Part shown: in pieces, positions 38,312 through 47,296 of the stretch
Position numbering within the stretch: position 1 is the stretch's first letter
Layout of the letters: each line of letters opens with the position of its first letter
DNA from: Sphingomonas_R arantia
Lineage (GTDB): Bacteria; Pseudomonadota; Alphaproteobacteria; Sphingomonadales; Sphingomonadaceae
Direction: 5' to 3'
DNA: 64,000 nucleotides
Assembly: GCF_042682045.1 (NCBI RefSeq)
Contig: NZ_JBHUGS010000005.1
Span: forward strand, 310,001-374,000
Made by a program: the position numbers and the translations under genes
The notes under the pieces: generated by a model
Databases searched by the model: none
Told to the model about the DNA's origin: nothing
The model's input: only the letters and a program-made list of their open reading frames with translations

Positions 38312-39709
38312 CTAGAAATGGATCGCCCGACCGTAGGCGCCGAGCACGCTCTCGTGCATCATTTCGCTCAGCGTCGGGTGGGCGAACACGGTCTGCATCA
38401 GCTCGGTCTCGGTCGTCTCCAGCTGGCGCGCGACGACATAGCCCTGGATCAGCTCGGTCACTTCCGCGCCGATCATGTGCGCGCCGAGCAGCTCGCCGGT
38501 CTTCGCGTCGAACACCGTCTTCACGAAACCCTCGGCCTCGCCCAGCGCGATCGCCTTGCCGTTGCCGATGAAGGGGAACTTGCCGACCTTCACCTCGTGG
38601 CCGAGCTCCTTCGCCTTGGCTTCGGTAAAGCCCACCGACGCGACCTGCGGCCGGCTGTAGGTGCAGCCCGGGATGTTCGACTTGTCCATCGGATGCACGC
38701 CGGCATAGCCCGCGATCGCTTCGGCCGCGATCACGCCCTCGTGGCTCGCCTTGTGCGCCAGCCACGGCGCACCCGTCACGTCGCCGATCGCCCAGATGCC
38801 CGCGACGTTCGTGCGGCCGTAAGGGTCGGTTTCGATATTGCCGCCCTTCGCGGTCGTGACACCCAGCGCCTCCAGCCCGATAGTCTCAGTATTGGGCACA
38901 ATGCCGATCGCGACGATCACGTGGCTGTAGTCGCGGACCTCGTCGGTGCCGTTCACCTTGACGGTCGCCTTGATCCCGTCGGCGGACGACTCGATTTTCG
39001 ACACGCCCGAGTTCGTCAGGATCGTCATCTTCTGCTTGGTCAGCGCCTTCAGCATGAAGTCGGACACGTCGGCATCCTCGACCGGCAGGATGCGGTCGAG
39101 CATCTCCACGATCGTAACATCGACGCCCATGTCGCTGTAGAAGCTGGCGAATTCCACCCCGATCGCGCCCGAACCGATGACGAGCAGCTTGGTCGGCAGC
39201 ACGGTCGGAGTCATGGCGTGGCGGTAGGTCCAGATCCGCTCCCCGTCGGCCTTGGCAAACGGCAGGTCGCGGGCGCGCGCGCCGGTCGCGACGATGATGT
39301 CCTTGGCGACCAGCTCGACCGTCTCGTCGCCGCGCTTCACGGTGAGCTTGCCCGGTGCGGTGATCGTGCCGACGCCCTCGACGACCGCGATCTTGTTCTT
39401 CTTCATCAGGCCCTTCACGCCTGCGTTCAGCTGCCCGGCCACCTTGCGGCTGCGCTCGACGACCTTGGCCAGGTCGAACGCGACATTTTCCGCGGACAGG
39501 CCGTAGGAGCCGGCATTCTGCATATAGTGGTAGATTTCGGACGTGCGGAGCAGCGCCTTGGTCGGGATGCAGCCCCAGTTGAGGCAGATCCCACCGAGCC
39601 GTTCGCGCTCGACGATGGCGACCTTCAGCCCCAGCTGCGCACCGCGGATCGCGGCGACATAGCCACCGGGGCCGGAACCCAGGACGATAAGGTCATATTG
39701 GTCGGCCAC
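38312..39709 (-). CDS. lpdA: dihydrolipoyl dehydrogenase (E3)
   Basis: This 465-residue flavoprotein reoxidises lipoamide of 2-oxo acid dehydrogenase complexes with NAD. FAD-binding GSGPGGYVAA is at the N-terminus, the redox disulfide is GGICLNWGC (Cys42 and Cys47), the NAD site has GSGAIGVEFA, and the C-terminal FAHPTLSE carries the catalytic His and Glu. No E1 or E2 genes are adjacent. The start is a GTG. Confidence 0.96.
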   Translation of the reverse strand: MADQYDLIVLGSGPGGYVAAIRGAQLGLKVAIVERERLGGICLNWGCIPTKALLRTSEIYHYMQNAGSYGLSAENVAFDLAKVVERSRKVAGQLNAGVKGLMKKNKIAVVEGVGTITAPGKLTVKRGDETVELVAKDIIVATGARARDLPFAKADGERIWTYRHAMTPTVLPTKLLVIGSGAIGVEFASFYSDMGVDVTIVEMLDRILPVEDADVSDFMLKALTKQKMTILTNSGVSKIESSADGIKATVKVNGTDEVRDYSHVIVAIGIVPNTETIGLEALGVTTAKGGNIETDPYGRTNVAGIWAIGDVTGAPWLAHKASHEGVIAAEAIAGYAGVHPMDKSNIPGCTYSRPQVASVGFTEAKAKELGHEVKVGKFPFIGNGKAIALGEAEGFVKTVFDAKTGELLGAHMIGAEVTELIQGYVVARQLETTETELMQTVFAHPTLSEMMHESVLGAYGRAIHF

Positions 39710-39826
39710 AAGCTGCTCCTACGGGACGGATACGGGACGGACGGGCCGTCGTTGTAGTGCATCTAACGTCGCGAGGCTGACTTTGGAAGGTTGCGCCCCA
39801 CGTCGCGCAGGGATAGCGCCGAAACC

Positions 39827-40852
39827 ATGAAAGCCGCCCGCTATTTGCTCGCGCCCTGGTGGGCGATCCAGCTGTTCACCGGCGCGAAGTCGTTCGGCGA
39901 CAATCCGCTGATCGGATCGCCGGCGTTGAACGCTCGCGGTCTTCACGTCCTGCGCATCCGGGCCGCCGCGGCGATGGCGACGCGGCGCCGCAAGCGGCTG
40001 GCGCACCTGCTATCGGCGGAGGACCGCGCGGCGTTCGATCGCGACGGCTTCGTGCTGAAACGCGATTTCCTGCCGCCTGCCCTGTTCGCGCAGCTTCGCG
40101 ATCAGGCGCTCGGCTTTGCCGGCCCGACGCGCGAGATGGTGCAGGGCGACACGATCACCCGCCGCATCGCGCTCGACCCCGAGGCGCTTGCGGCCATCCC
40201 GGCAGCCCGCGCACTGCTCGCCGATCCGGCCTGGCGCGGGCTGCTGCGCTATGTCGGCAGCACGGACGCCGAACCGGTCACCTATATCCAGACGATCCTT
40301 GCGCAGGTGAACGACGCGGAACCCGATCCGCAGACCAACCTGCACGCCGACACCTTCCACGCCACCGTGAAGGCGTGGCTCTTCCTGACCGACGTGGCGG
40401 AGGACGAGGGACCGTTCGCCTATGTCCCCGGATCGCACCGCGACACGCCCGCGCGGCTGGCGTGGGAAAAGGCGATGAGCCAGCGCGTAACGTCCGGCGG
40501 CGACCGGTTGTCGTCGCGCGGCTCGTTCCGGATCAAGGCGGACGAACTGCCCGCGCTCGGCCTGCCGCCGGTCCAGCTGTTCGGCGTGCCGGCGAACACT
40601 TTGGTCGTGGCGGACACACACGGCTTCCACGCCCGCGGCCCATCGCTGCGTCCCTCGATCCGCGTCGAGATCTGGGCCTATGGCCGTCGCAATCCGTATC
40701 TACCTTGGACCGGGTTCGACCTGCTCGGCCGCCCCGGTCTCGCCGAACGGCGCGTGCCGCTGATGTGGGCCGCGCGCGACCGGCTGAAGCGCGTCATCGG
40801 CCAACCCTGGCGCGACGTCGGCCGCAAACGCCCGGCCGATCCCGCCGCCTGA
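39827..40852 (+). CDS. phytanoyl-CoA dioxygenase (PhyH) family protein
   Basis: This 341-residue Fe(II)/2-oxoglutarate oxygenase-type protein shows the metal triad: His and Asp in LHADTFHA, and a later His in DTHGFHARG, followed by an Arg for 2-oxoglutarate (SIRVEIW). The N-terminal 70 residues are basic and of unknown role. PhyH-family enzymes hydroxylate small molecules, lipids or sugars. It opens the capsule region, 145 bases before kpsC, so a glycan or lipid hydroxylation role is plausible but unproven. Start ATG 39827. Confidence 0.8.
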   Translation: MKAARYLLAPWWAIQLFTGAKSFGDNPLIGSPALNARGLHVLRIRAAAAMATRRRKRLAHLLSAEDRAAFDRDGFVLKRDFLPPALFAQLRDQALGFAGPTREMVQGDTITRRIALDPEALAAIPAARALLADPAWRGLLRYVGSTDAEPVTYIQTILAQVNDAEPDPQTNLHADTFHATVKAWLFLTDVAEDEGPFAYVPGSHRDTPARLAWEKAMSQRVTSGGDRLSSRGSFRIKADELPALGLPPVQLFGVPANTLVVADTHGFHARGPSLRPSIRVEIWAYGRRNPYLPWTGFDLLGRPGLAERRVPLMWAARDRLKRVIGQPWRDVGRKRPADPAA

Positions 40853-40997
40853 CCCGTTGCGGGACGGCGATGCAACCTATCAAGGTTTCATGCGATCCGC
40901 TCCGTCATAACCGTACGTAACTCGATCGCAGGCTGCGGCGACCGTAGCTCTCAACACTGGCTCGTCGGAGCCGAAAACGTCAGGAAGCCCGTTTCGC

Positions 40998-42713
40998 ATG
41001 TTATCGTCGCTGCCCGTCCTGCGCGCGCCACCCTTTCCGGGGATCCGGCCGCAGGTGGCGAGCGTCAGCGCGATCCGCGTCGACCGCCGTCCGGAGAGCG
41101 TCACCGCCGACCGGGCCGACACCGATGCGCTGATCGCTGCGATCCGCACCGCGCGGGTCGGCGGCACCTTCTGGGGGGCGACGCCGCCGGTGCCCGACGG
41201 TCCCGCCACCGTGCTGCGCCCGCGGTCGGCCGACGACGCGCAAAAACTGGCGACCGAGGCGCTGGACGCTGGTCCGGCCGACCAGGTCGTGGCACTTCTG
41301 CCGAAGGAAAGCTGGGCGCACCGGGCGCAGCGTCGCCTGCGCAAGGACGGGATCGCCAGCATGATCGGCGACGTCGATCCCTGGCCGCTGCTGCGCCCCG
41401 ACGTGCGGGTCATCGCGCACGGCGACGACGAACTCGTGCTGCTCGCGCAGATCGCCGGCGCGCAGGTCAGCGTGCGGTCACCCGGCCGATTCGCGCCCGC
41501 CTCCCCCCGGCGCGCGCCGACGATCGCCGACCGGGTCTTCGCCGACATGGTCGCCGCGACCGTCTACCGCGATCCGATGACCGGTGGCGCGGCGGAGGCG
41601 ATCGACGCGGTCGCGATGCTGGCCGACTGGCGCCGCGCGATCGATGCCAATCGCGGGATCGCGGTCGCGACCGGGATGGCACGCTGGAAACGCCGCGAGA
41701 TCGAACGCTTCCTCTGGTCGGGCAGCCACCGGCCGCTGCCCTTCGTCCGGTCGGCCGCCACCGCGGTGCGGATCGCGAAACGCACCGGCGGTGCCATCGC
41801 CACCTGGCCGTCGCGCAGCCCGCCCGGCCTGACCGACACCGCCGTGGCCGCCGGTGTGCCGGTCTGCATGGTGGAAGACGGCTTCATCCGCTCCGTCGGG
41901 CTCGGCGCCGCCTGCGTGCCGCCGCTGTCCGTCGCGCTCGACATGCAGGGCATCCATTACGACCCGTCGCGCCCGTCGGACCTCGAATCGCTGCTCGCCG
42001 ACACGCAGTTCGACGACGCGTTGCTCGACCGCGCCTGCGCGCTGATCGACTATGTCGTCGATCACGGCATCGGTAAATATGGCGCAGGTCGCCAGGACGA
42101 GGCCGAGGAACGACCGTCCGACCCCCGCCGCCGCGTGCTGGTGACCGGCCAGGTTGAGGACGATCTGTCGGTCCGGCTGGGCGGCGGCGACGTGCGCGGC
42201 AATTTCGACCTGCTGGTCCGCGCCCGCGCCGCCGAGCCCGACGCCGAACTCTGGTACCGCCCGCATCCCGATGTCGATGCCGGCCTGCGCCGCGGTGCGG
42301 TGCCAGACGACCAGGCGCTGCTGCACGCCGACCGCGTCGTTCGCGGCGGATCGATGGCGACGCTGCTCGATCAGGTCGACGGGGTGCATGTGCTCACCTC
42401 GCTCGCCGGGTTCGAGGCGTTGTTGCGCGGCCGCGACGTGACCGTTCACGGACAGCCTTTCTTTGCAGGCTGGGGACTTACGCGCGACCTTGCGCCGCCA
42501 ATCGTGCGTCGGGAACGACGATTGACTATCGTAGAACTGGTCGCGGGGGTTCTGATACTCTATCCCCGCTATCTTGACCCGCAAACCGGGTTGCCTTGTA
42601 GAGCGGAACGGATGACCGAAAGACTGGCCCATCAGAACCGCCCCGCCAGGACGCTGCTGACGCGCGTTCGGGGCATGCAGGGCCGGATCAGCCGACTGTG
42701 GCAAAAGGGATGA
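40998..42713 (+). CDS. KpsC-like capsule beta-Kdo transferase
   Basis: This 571-residue protein has the Capsule_synth (KpsC/LipA) signatures VEDGFIRSVGLGAACVPPLS, VLVTGQVEDDLSV, ELWYRPHPDVDAG and LTSLAGFEALLRGRDVTVHG. In group 2 capsules KpsC adds alternating beta-Kdo residues to build the poly-Kdo linker on lyso-phosphatidylglycerol. Full-length KpsC has two such domains; here only the C-terminal about 400 residues are recognisable, and the first 165 are diverged. It is followed after 4 bases by a KpsS-like gene. Confidence 0.82.
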   Translation: MLSSLPVLRAPPFPGIRPQVASVSAIRVDRRPESVTADRADTDALIAAIRTARVGGTFWGATPPVPDGPATVLRPRSADDAQKLATEALDAGPADQVVALLPKESWAHRAQRRLRKDGIASMIGDVDPWPLLRPDVRVIAHGDDELVLLAQIAGAQVSVRSPGRFAPASPRRAPTIADRVFADMVAATVYRDPMTGGAAEAIDAVAMLADWRRAIDANRGIAVATGMARWKRREIERFLWSGSHRPLPFVRSAATAVRIAKRTGGAIATWPSRSPPGLTDTAVAAGVPVCMVEDGFIRSVGLGAACVPPLSVALDMQGIHYDPSRPSDLESLLADTQFDDALLDRACALIDYVVDHGIGKYGAGRQDEAEERPSDPRRRVLVTGQVEDDLSVRLGGGDVRGNFDLLVRARAAEPDAELWYRPHPDVDAGLRRGAVPDDQALLHADRVVRGGSMATLLDQVDGVHVLTSLAGFEALLRGRDVTVHGQPFFAGWGLTRDLAPPIVRRERRLTIVELVAGVLILYPRYLDPQTGLPCRAERMTERLAHQNRPARTLLTRVRGMQGRISRLWQKG

Positions 42714-42717
42714 TGGC

Positions 42718-43971
42718 ATGAAGCATATCAAACCGGCGCCACGCAGCTTCCTGTTCCTGCAGGGGCCGCCCGGCCCGTTCTTCGCGCGCTTGGGCGATGC
42801 GCTTGCCGCGCTCGGCCACGGCGTCCACCGCATCAACTTCAACGGTGGGGACCGGCGGTCCTGGCCGTCCGGCGCGGCGGATTTCCGCGGGTCGCTCGAC
42901 GACTGGCCGCGCTTCTTCGAGGATTTCGTCCAGGCCAACGCGGTGACGGACCTGATTCTGTTCGGCGATTGCCGCCCGCTGCACAGCGCGGCGCACGGCA
43001 TCGCCAAGCTCAACCACCTGCGCATCCACGTGTTCGAGGAAGGCTATATCCGGCCCGACTGGGTCACGCTCGAAGTGGACGGCGTGAACGGCAATTCGAC
43101 GCTGTCGAAGGATCCCGACTGGTATCTGGAGGCGGCGCGCACGTTGCCGCCGCTGCCGACCTATCCCGGCGTCGCGTCGAGCTTCAAGCGGCGCGCGAGC
43201 GAGGCGCTGTCCTACTACACGCAGAGCGTGCTGCAGAGCTGGCGTTTCCGGCAATATCGCTCGCACCGCGAAGGCATGGTGATCGTCGAAGGGCTGGGCT
43301 GGCTTAAACGGTTCGGTACCGCGAAGACCGCGCGCGAACGGTCCGCGCAAATGCTCGCCCGGGTCGGCGAGAAGCCCTATTTCGTCTTCCCGCTCCAGCT
43401 CAATTCCGATCACCAGATCCGCATCCACTCGCCGTTTGGCAACATGCGCGTCGCGATGGATTATGTGATCGAAAGCTTCGCGCGCGCGGCGCCGGCCGAC
43501 GTGACCCTGGTCGTCAAACAGCACCCGCTCGACAACGGGCTGATCGCCTGGCGGAAGCTCGCGCTCGCCGCGGCGAAGCGGCTCGGCATTTCGGACCGGC
43601 TGCTGTTCCTTGAGGAAGGCGACATCGCGCAACTCGTCGATGGCGCGCGCGGTCTGGTGACGATCAACAGCACGACCGGCACGCTGTCGCTTGGGGTTGG
43701 CGTGCCGACGATCGTGCTCGGCCATGCGGTCTACGACGTGCCGGGCATCACCCATCAGGGTTCGCTCGACGGGTTCTGGTGCGAACCGCTGGCGCCCGAT
43801 CCGGAAATCTGGGACGCGTTCTGCCGCGTCCTGCTCGACCGCTGCCTCATCCGCGGCGGTTTCCTGAGCGAGGAAGGCCTGCAATTGCTGATCAGCGGTT
43901 CCGTCGCGCGGCTCACCCGCCGGACGCTGCCGGACGCCGCGGCGGTCGATGCCGCCACGCTGGTCGGATAA
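42718..43971 (+). CDS. KpsS-like capsule Kdo transferase
   Basis: This 417-residue protein starts with FLFLQGPPGPFFARLGDAL, then RINFNGGDRRSW and HVFEEGYIRPDWVTLE, the pattern of KpsS-type capsular proteins; later VVKQHPLDNG and GLVTINSTTG follow. KpsS adds the first Kdo to the lipid anchor before KpsC extends it. It lies 4 bases after the KpsC-like gene, so the pair is co-translated. Overall length fits KpsS (about 390). Confidence 0.85.
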   Translation: MKHIKPAPRSFLFLQGPPGPFFARLGDALAALGHGVHRINFNGGDRRSWPSGAADFRGSLDDWPRFFEDFVQANAVTDLILFGDCRPLHSAAHGIAKLNHLRIHVFEEGYIRPDWVTLEVDGVNGNSTLSKDPDWYLEAARTLPPLPTYPGVASSFKRRASEALSYYTQSVLQSWRFRQYRSHREGMVIVEGLGWLKRFGTAKTARERSAQMLARVGEKPYFVFPLQLNSDHQIRIHSPFGNMRVAMDYVIESFARAAPADVTLVVKQHPLDNGLIAWRKLALAAAKRLGISDRLLFLEEGDIAQLVDGARGLVTINSTTGTLSLGVGVPTIVLGHAVYDVPGITHQGSLDGFWCEPLAPDPEIWDAFCRVLLDRCLIRGGFLSEEGLQLLISGSVARLTRRTLPDAAAVDAATLVG

Positions 43972-43986
43972 TCACGGCTTACCCTA

Positions 43987-45201
43987 TTGCCTGACTTGCC
44001 CAAGATCATTCTCGACATGTCGCGGCTGTTGTCGCGGGTGCTGCATGTCACCCCGACGGGGGTGGACCGCGTGGAAATGGCCTATGCCCGTGGGCTGATC
44101 GAGACCGCGGGCGACCGGCTGGATTTCGCCGCGGTCCACCCGACCGGGATCTACGGCCGGTTGCCGGCGGACGCCGTCCTGCGCTTTCTGGACCGGACGG
44201 AGACGCGCTGGGAAACCGAGGGGCGCGTCGGCCCCTGGGCGATGCGGCGGTCCGCGGTCGACGTGCTCAATCTCCTCCGCCCGCGCCCCGTACCGCCGCC
44301 CGCCCCGGGCGCGCCTGCGGTCTACGTCCAGTCCTCGCCGCATCACCTGACCAATCCGAAGCTGGTCCAGACGATCCTGCGCCGTGAAAATGCGCGCTTC
44401 GTCTGCCTGGTCCATGACCTGATCCCGCTCGAATATCCCGAATATGCGCGCGCCGGCGGCGCGGACCAGCACCGTCAGCGGATCGAGACGATCCTGCGTC
44501 ACGCACACGGCATCATGTCGAACTCGCATGCGACGCTCGCCTCGCTGCGCCCGTGGATCGCGCGGCTGGGCGTCGATCCGGTCTGCCGCGTGGCGCATCT
44601 CGGCACGCATGACGGGCACCGGCCGGTCCGCCGGGCGATCGGGGAGGACGCCCGGCCCTATTTCGTTTCGATGGGGACGATCGAGCCGCGCAAGAATCAC
44701 CTGCTGCTGCTTAACCTGTGGCGGCAGATGTCGGAGCGCCACGGCGCCGCCGCGATCCCGAAGCTCGTGCTGATCGGCCGACGGGGCTGGGAAAACGAAC
44801 AGATCGTCGACATGCTCGAACGCTGCCCCGCGCTGGTCGGCTGCGTCGAGGAACATGGCGGCCTGTCGGACCAGGCGGCGCGCGCGCTGCTGGCGAACGC
44901 GAACGGGCTGCTGATGCCGTCCTTTGCGGAGGGCTACGGCATGCCGGTGGCCGAGGCGCTCGACCTGGGCGTCGCGGTGGTGTGCAGCAACCTGCCCTCG
45001 CTCCGCGAAGCCGGCGGCGGCGTGCCGACCTTCCTCGATCCGCTCGACGGACCGGCGTGGCACCGGGCCATCCTGGCCTATGCGGACCTCCAGAGCCCGG
45101 AGGCGGAGGCGCAACGCGAGCGCCTGACGACCTGGCAAAGACCTGGTTGGAAAGATCATATCGCCCGGCTTCACGATCTGATATCGGCGGTTTCGATATG
45201 A
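43987..45201 (+). CDS. GT4-type glycosyltransferase
   Basis: This 404-residue GT-B glycosyltransferase has the opening KIILDMSRLLSR, which suits the family, so the start is TTG at 43987 or just after. The donor-site region shows RKNHLLLLNLW, GRRGWENEQI and the E-x7-E motif in PSFAEGYGMPVAEAL. It probably adds a hexose, possibly a mannose, to the capsule glycan. Its stop overlaps kpsM (ATGA). The protein resembles the two minus-strand GT4 proteins downstream. Confidence 0.82.
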   Translation: MPDLPKIILDMSRLLSRVLHVTPTGVDRVEMAYARGLIETAGDRLDFAAVHPTGIYGRLPADAVLRFLDRTETRWETEGRVGPWAMRRSAVDVLNLLRPRPVPPPAPGAPAVYVQSSPHHLTNPKLVQTILRRENARFVCLVHDLIPLEYPEYARAGGADQHRQRIETILRHAHGIMSNSHATLASLRPWIARLGVDPVCRVAHLGTHDGHRPVRRAIGEDARPYFVSMGTIEPRKNHLLLLNLWRQMSERHGAAAIPKLVLIGRRGWENEQIVDMLERCPALVGCVEEHGGLSDQAARALLANANGLLMPSFAEGYGMPVAEALDLGVAVVCSNLPSLREAGGGVPTFLDPLDGPAWHRAILAYADLQSPEAEAQRERLTTWQRPGWKDHIARLHDLISAVSI

Positions 45202-46001
45202 GCACGACCTTCACCGTACCGCCTCGTCCGTCGCTCTGGGCCGGTCTTGCCGTCCAGATCCGCGTCATCGGCGCGTTGATCCTGCGCGAAATGCACACGC
45301 GCTACGGGCGCGACAATATCGGCTATCTGTGGATGATCGCAGAACCGCTGATGCTGGGCAGCGTCATCGCGCTGCTGCACAGCGGTTCGCCGGCGCATGA
45401 CGGCGTCAGCGCGGTTGCGTTCACGGTCGTCGGCTATTGTATCTTCATCATGTTCCGCGGGATTGTGAACCGGTCGGAGGGGGCGTTCGAAAGCAATGTC
45501 CCCCTGCTTTACCACCATCAGGTGACGATGTTCGACGTCACGATCGCACGTGCGATCCTGGAGGGGGCCGGGACGTTCCTGTCGTTCCTGGTGCTGCTGA
45601 TCATCGTCATCTCGCTCGGCTATGTCGGCTTCCCCGTACGGCCGCTCTACTTGATCATGGCCATCGGATACATGCTTTGGATATCGACGGCGCTCTCGCT
45701 CATGATCGTGGCCGGAACCTACGAGAACACGGCGCTTGAGAAGCTTGTTCACCCATTCACCTACTTCACCATTCCTATTTCCGCGTCATTCTACCAGATG
45801 GCCTGGCTGCCGAAATATTACCGGGATATTCTCGGATGGATCCCGTTGCCGCACATCTTCGAGATGGCGCGTTACGGCATGTTCCCCGGGATGAACCTGG
45901 AATATGTCGATATGACCTATCTGACCGGCTTCTGCATGGTGACGACGCTGCTCGGCCTGCTGCTGATGAACACGTCGCGCGAGCGGATCCATCTGCACTG
46001 A
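45198..46001 (+). CDS. KpsM-like polysaccharide ABC transporter permease
   Basis: This 267-residue membrane protein has about six segments and the ABC-2 permease motif LILREMHTRYGRDNIGYLW, characteristic of capsule/LPS exporters. It moves the finished glycolipid across the inner membrane with the KpsT-like ATPase at 49906. The start overlaps the preceding glycosyltransferase stop by 4 bases. A KpsE-like gene follows, so the permease and ATPase genes are not adjacent, unlike most kps loci. Confidence 0.9.
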   Translation: MSTTFTVPPRPSLWAGLAVQIRVIGALILREMHTRYGRDNIGYLWMIAEPLMLGSVIALLHSGSPAHDGVSAVAFTVVGYCIFIMFRGIVNRSEGAFESNVPLLYHHQVTMFDVTIARAILEGAGTFLSFLVLLIIVISLGYVGFPVRPLYLIMAIGYMLWISTALSLMIVAGTYENTALEKLVHPFTYFTIPISASFYQMAWLPKYYRDILGWIPLPHIFEMARYGMFPGMNLEYVDMTYLTGFCMVTTLLGLLLMNTSRERIHLH

Positions 46002-46077
46002 TCGCAACGGCCCGCCCATGATGGCGCGTTAACCACGACATTGGCCATTCGTCAGAAACCAAGGTACTTACCGATTT

Positions 46078-47250
46078 ATGAACATGCATGGTTTCATCGC
46101 CCCCGTCGCAGACCGGACCGATCATCGGCCGGAGTCCCGGATGACGGCCTTCCGGCATTGGCTGGTCAAGCATCGCATGTTCGCGCTGGTGGTCCTGCTG
46201 CCCGGGCTGCTCGTCACGGCCTATTATTACGGGATCGCGTCCAACCAGTATGAGTCAGAGGCGGATTTCGTGATCCGGTCCTCGGACAATGCCGGGGCGT
46301 CCGCGGGTGGGCTCGGTGCGATGCTTGGCATGGCGGGCGGCATCACCTCTTCGCAGTCCGAGGCGATGGGCGTCTCCGACTATCTGAAGTCGCATGAGGT
46401 CATCGAGATCCTGCGCAAGCGGCTCGGCCTGGTGGAGCGTTTCCGCCGTCCGGAAGTCGACGCGATCTCGATCCTGCGGCCCGCGAACCCGACCCCGGAA
46501 ACGCTCGAGAAATATTACAACCAGAAGGTCACGGTGGAATATGACCGCGACACCGGCATTTCGCGCCTGCGCGTCCGCGCCTTCCGGCCGGACGATTCCT
46601 ACGCGATCATCCGCAGCCTGCTCACGCTCGGCGAGCAGCAGGTCAATCAGCTGAACCAGCGGACGTACCGCGACGCCGTCTCGTCCGCCCGCGCGCAGCT
46701 GGCCGAGGCCGAGACTGGCGTTGCCGAGATCCAGAACCGGATGACCGGTTTCCGCCAGACCCGCCAGGACATCGACCCGGCCGGAACCGGCGCGGCGCAG
46801 ATCCAGATGGTGTCGACGATGACCGCCAGTCTGAGTGCGGCGCGTGCGCAGCTGTCGGCGATGCGCAGCATGATCAGCACCAGCAGCCCGCAATATCAGG
46901 CGCTGGCGCAGCGCGTCAGCTCTCTGGAGCGTGAACTTGCGTTGCAGTCCGGCAAGCTGACCGGCGGTAACTCGACGATCGCGTCCAGCCTCGGAAGCTA
47001 CGAGGACCTCAAAGTTCGGCAGGATTTCGCGGCCAAGCGCTACGAAGCGGCTGCCGCGAACCTGGAGAAGGCGCGCGAGCAGGCATCGCGCCAGCAGCTC
47101 TACCTTGTCCGCATCGTCGAGCCGAACAAGCCGGTGAAGTCGGAATATCCCGAGCGCGGCCGGATCGTGCTGACCGTAATCCTGGGTCTGTTGATTGCCT
47201 ATGGCATCGGCTGGCTGCTGGCCGCGGGCGTCCGCGAGCACGTCGCTTAA
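46078..47250 (+). CDS. KpsE-like capsule export inner-membrane protein
   Basis: This 390-residue protein has one membrane segment after the N-terminus (MFALVVLLPGLLVTAYYYG), a long periplasmic coiled-coil part with heptad-like Gln/Ala repeats, and a second membrane segment at the C-terminus (VLTVILGLLIAYGIGWLL). This is the PCP-3/KpsE (CtrB) layout linking the ABC transporter to the outer-membrane channel. EQ-rich repeats such as QLNQRT and SSARAQLAEAE support a coiled coil. Confidence 0.88.
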   Translation: MNMHGFIAPVADRTDHRPESRMTAFRHWLVKHRMFALVVLLPGLLVTAYYYGIASNQYESEADFVIRSSDNAGASAGGLGAMLGMAGGITSSQSEAMGVSDYLKSHEVIEILRKRLGLVERFRRPEVDAISILRPANPTPETLEKYYNQKVTVEYDRDTGISRLRVRAFRPDDSYAIIRSLLTLGEQQVNQLNQRTYRDAVSSARAQLAEAETGVAEIQNRMTGFRQTRQDIDPAGTGAAQIQMVSTMTASLSAARAQLSAMRSMISTSSPQYQALAQRVSSLERELALQSGKLTGGNSTIASSLGSYEDLKVRQDFAAKRYEAAAANLEKAREQASRQQLYLVRIVEPNKPVKSEYPERGRIVLTVILGLLIAYGIGWLLAAGVREHVA

Positions 47251-47263
47251 CAATTACACGACA

Positions 47264-47289
47264 GGGGCGGCGGTTGAAGTCGCCGCCCC
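47264..47289. terminator. bidirectional hairpin between kpsE-like gene and GT4
   Basis: GGGGCGGCG and CGCCGCCCC form a perfect 9-base stem with an 8-base loop in the 46-base gap between convergent genes. There is no T-tract on either side, but position suggests shared termination. Confidence 0.55.
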
Positions 47290-47296
47290 CGACAGG

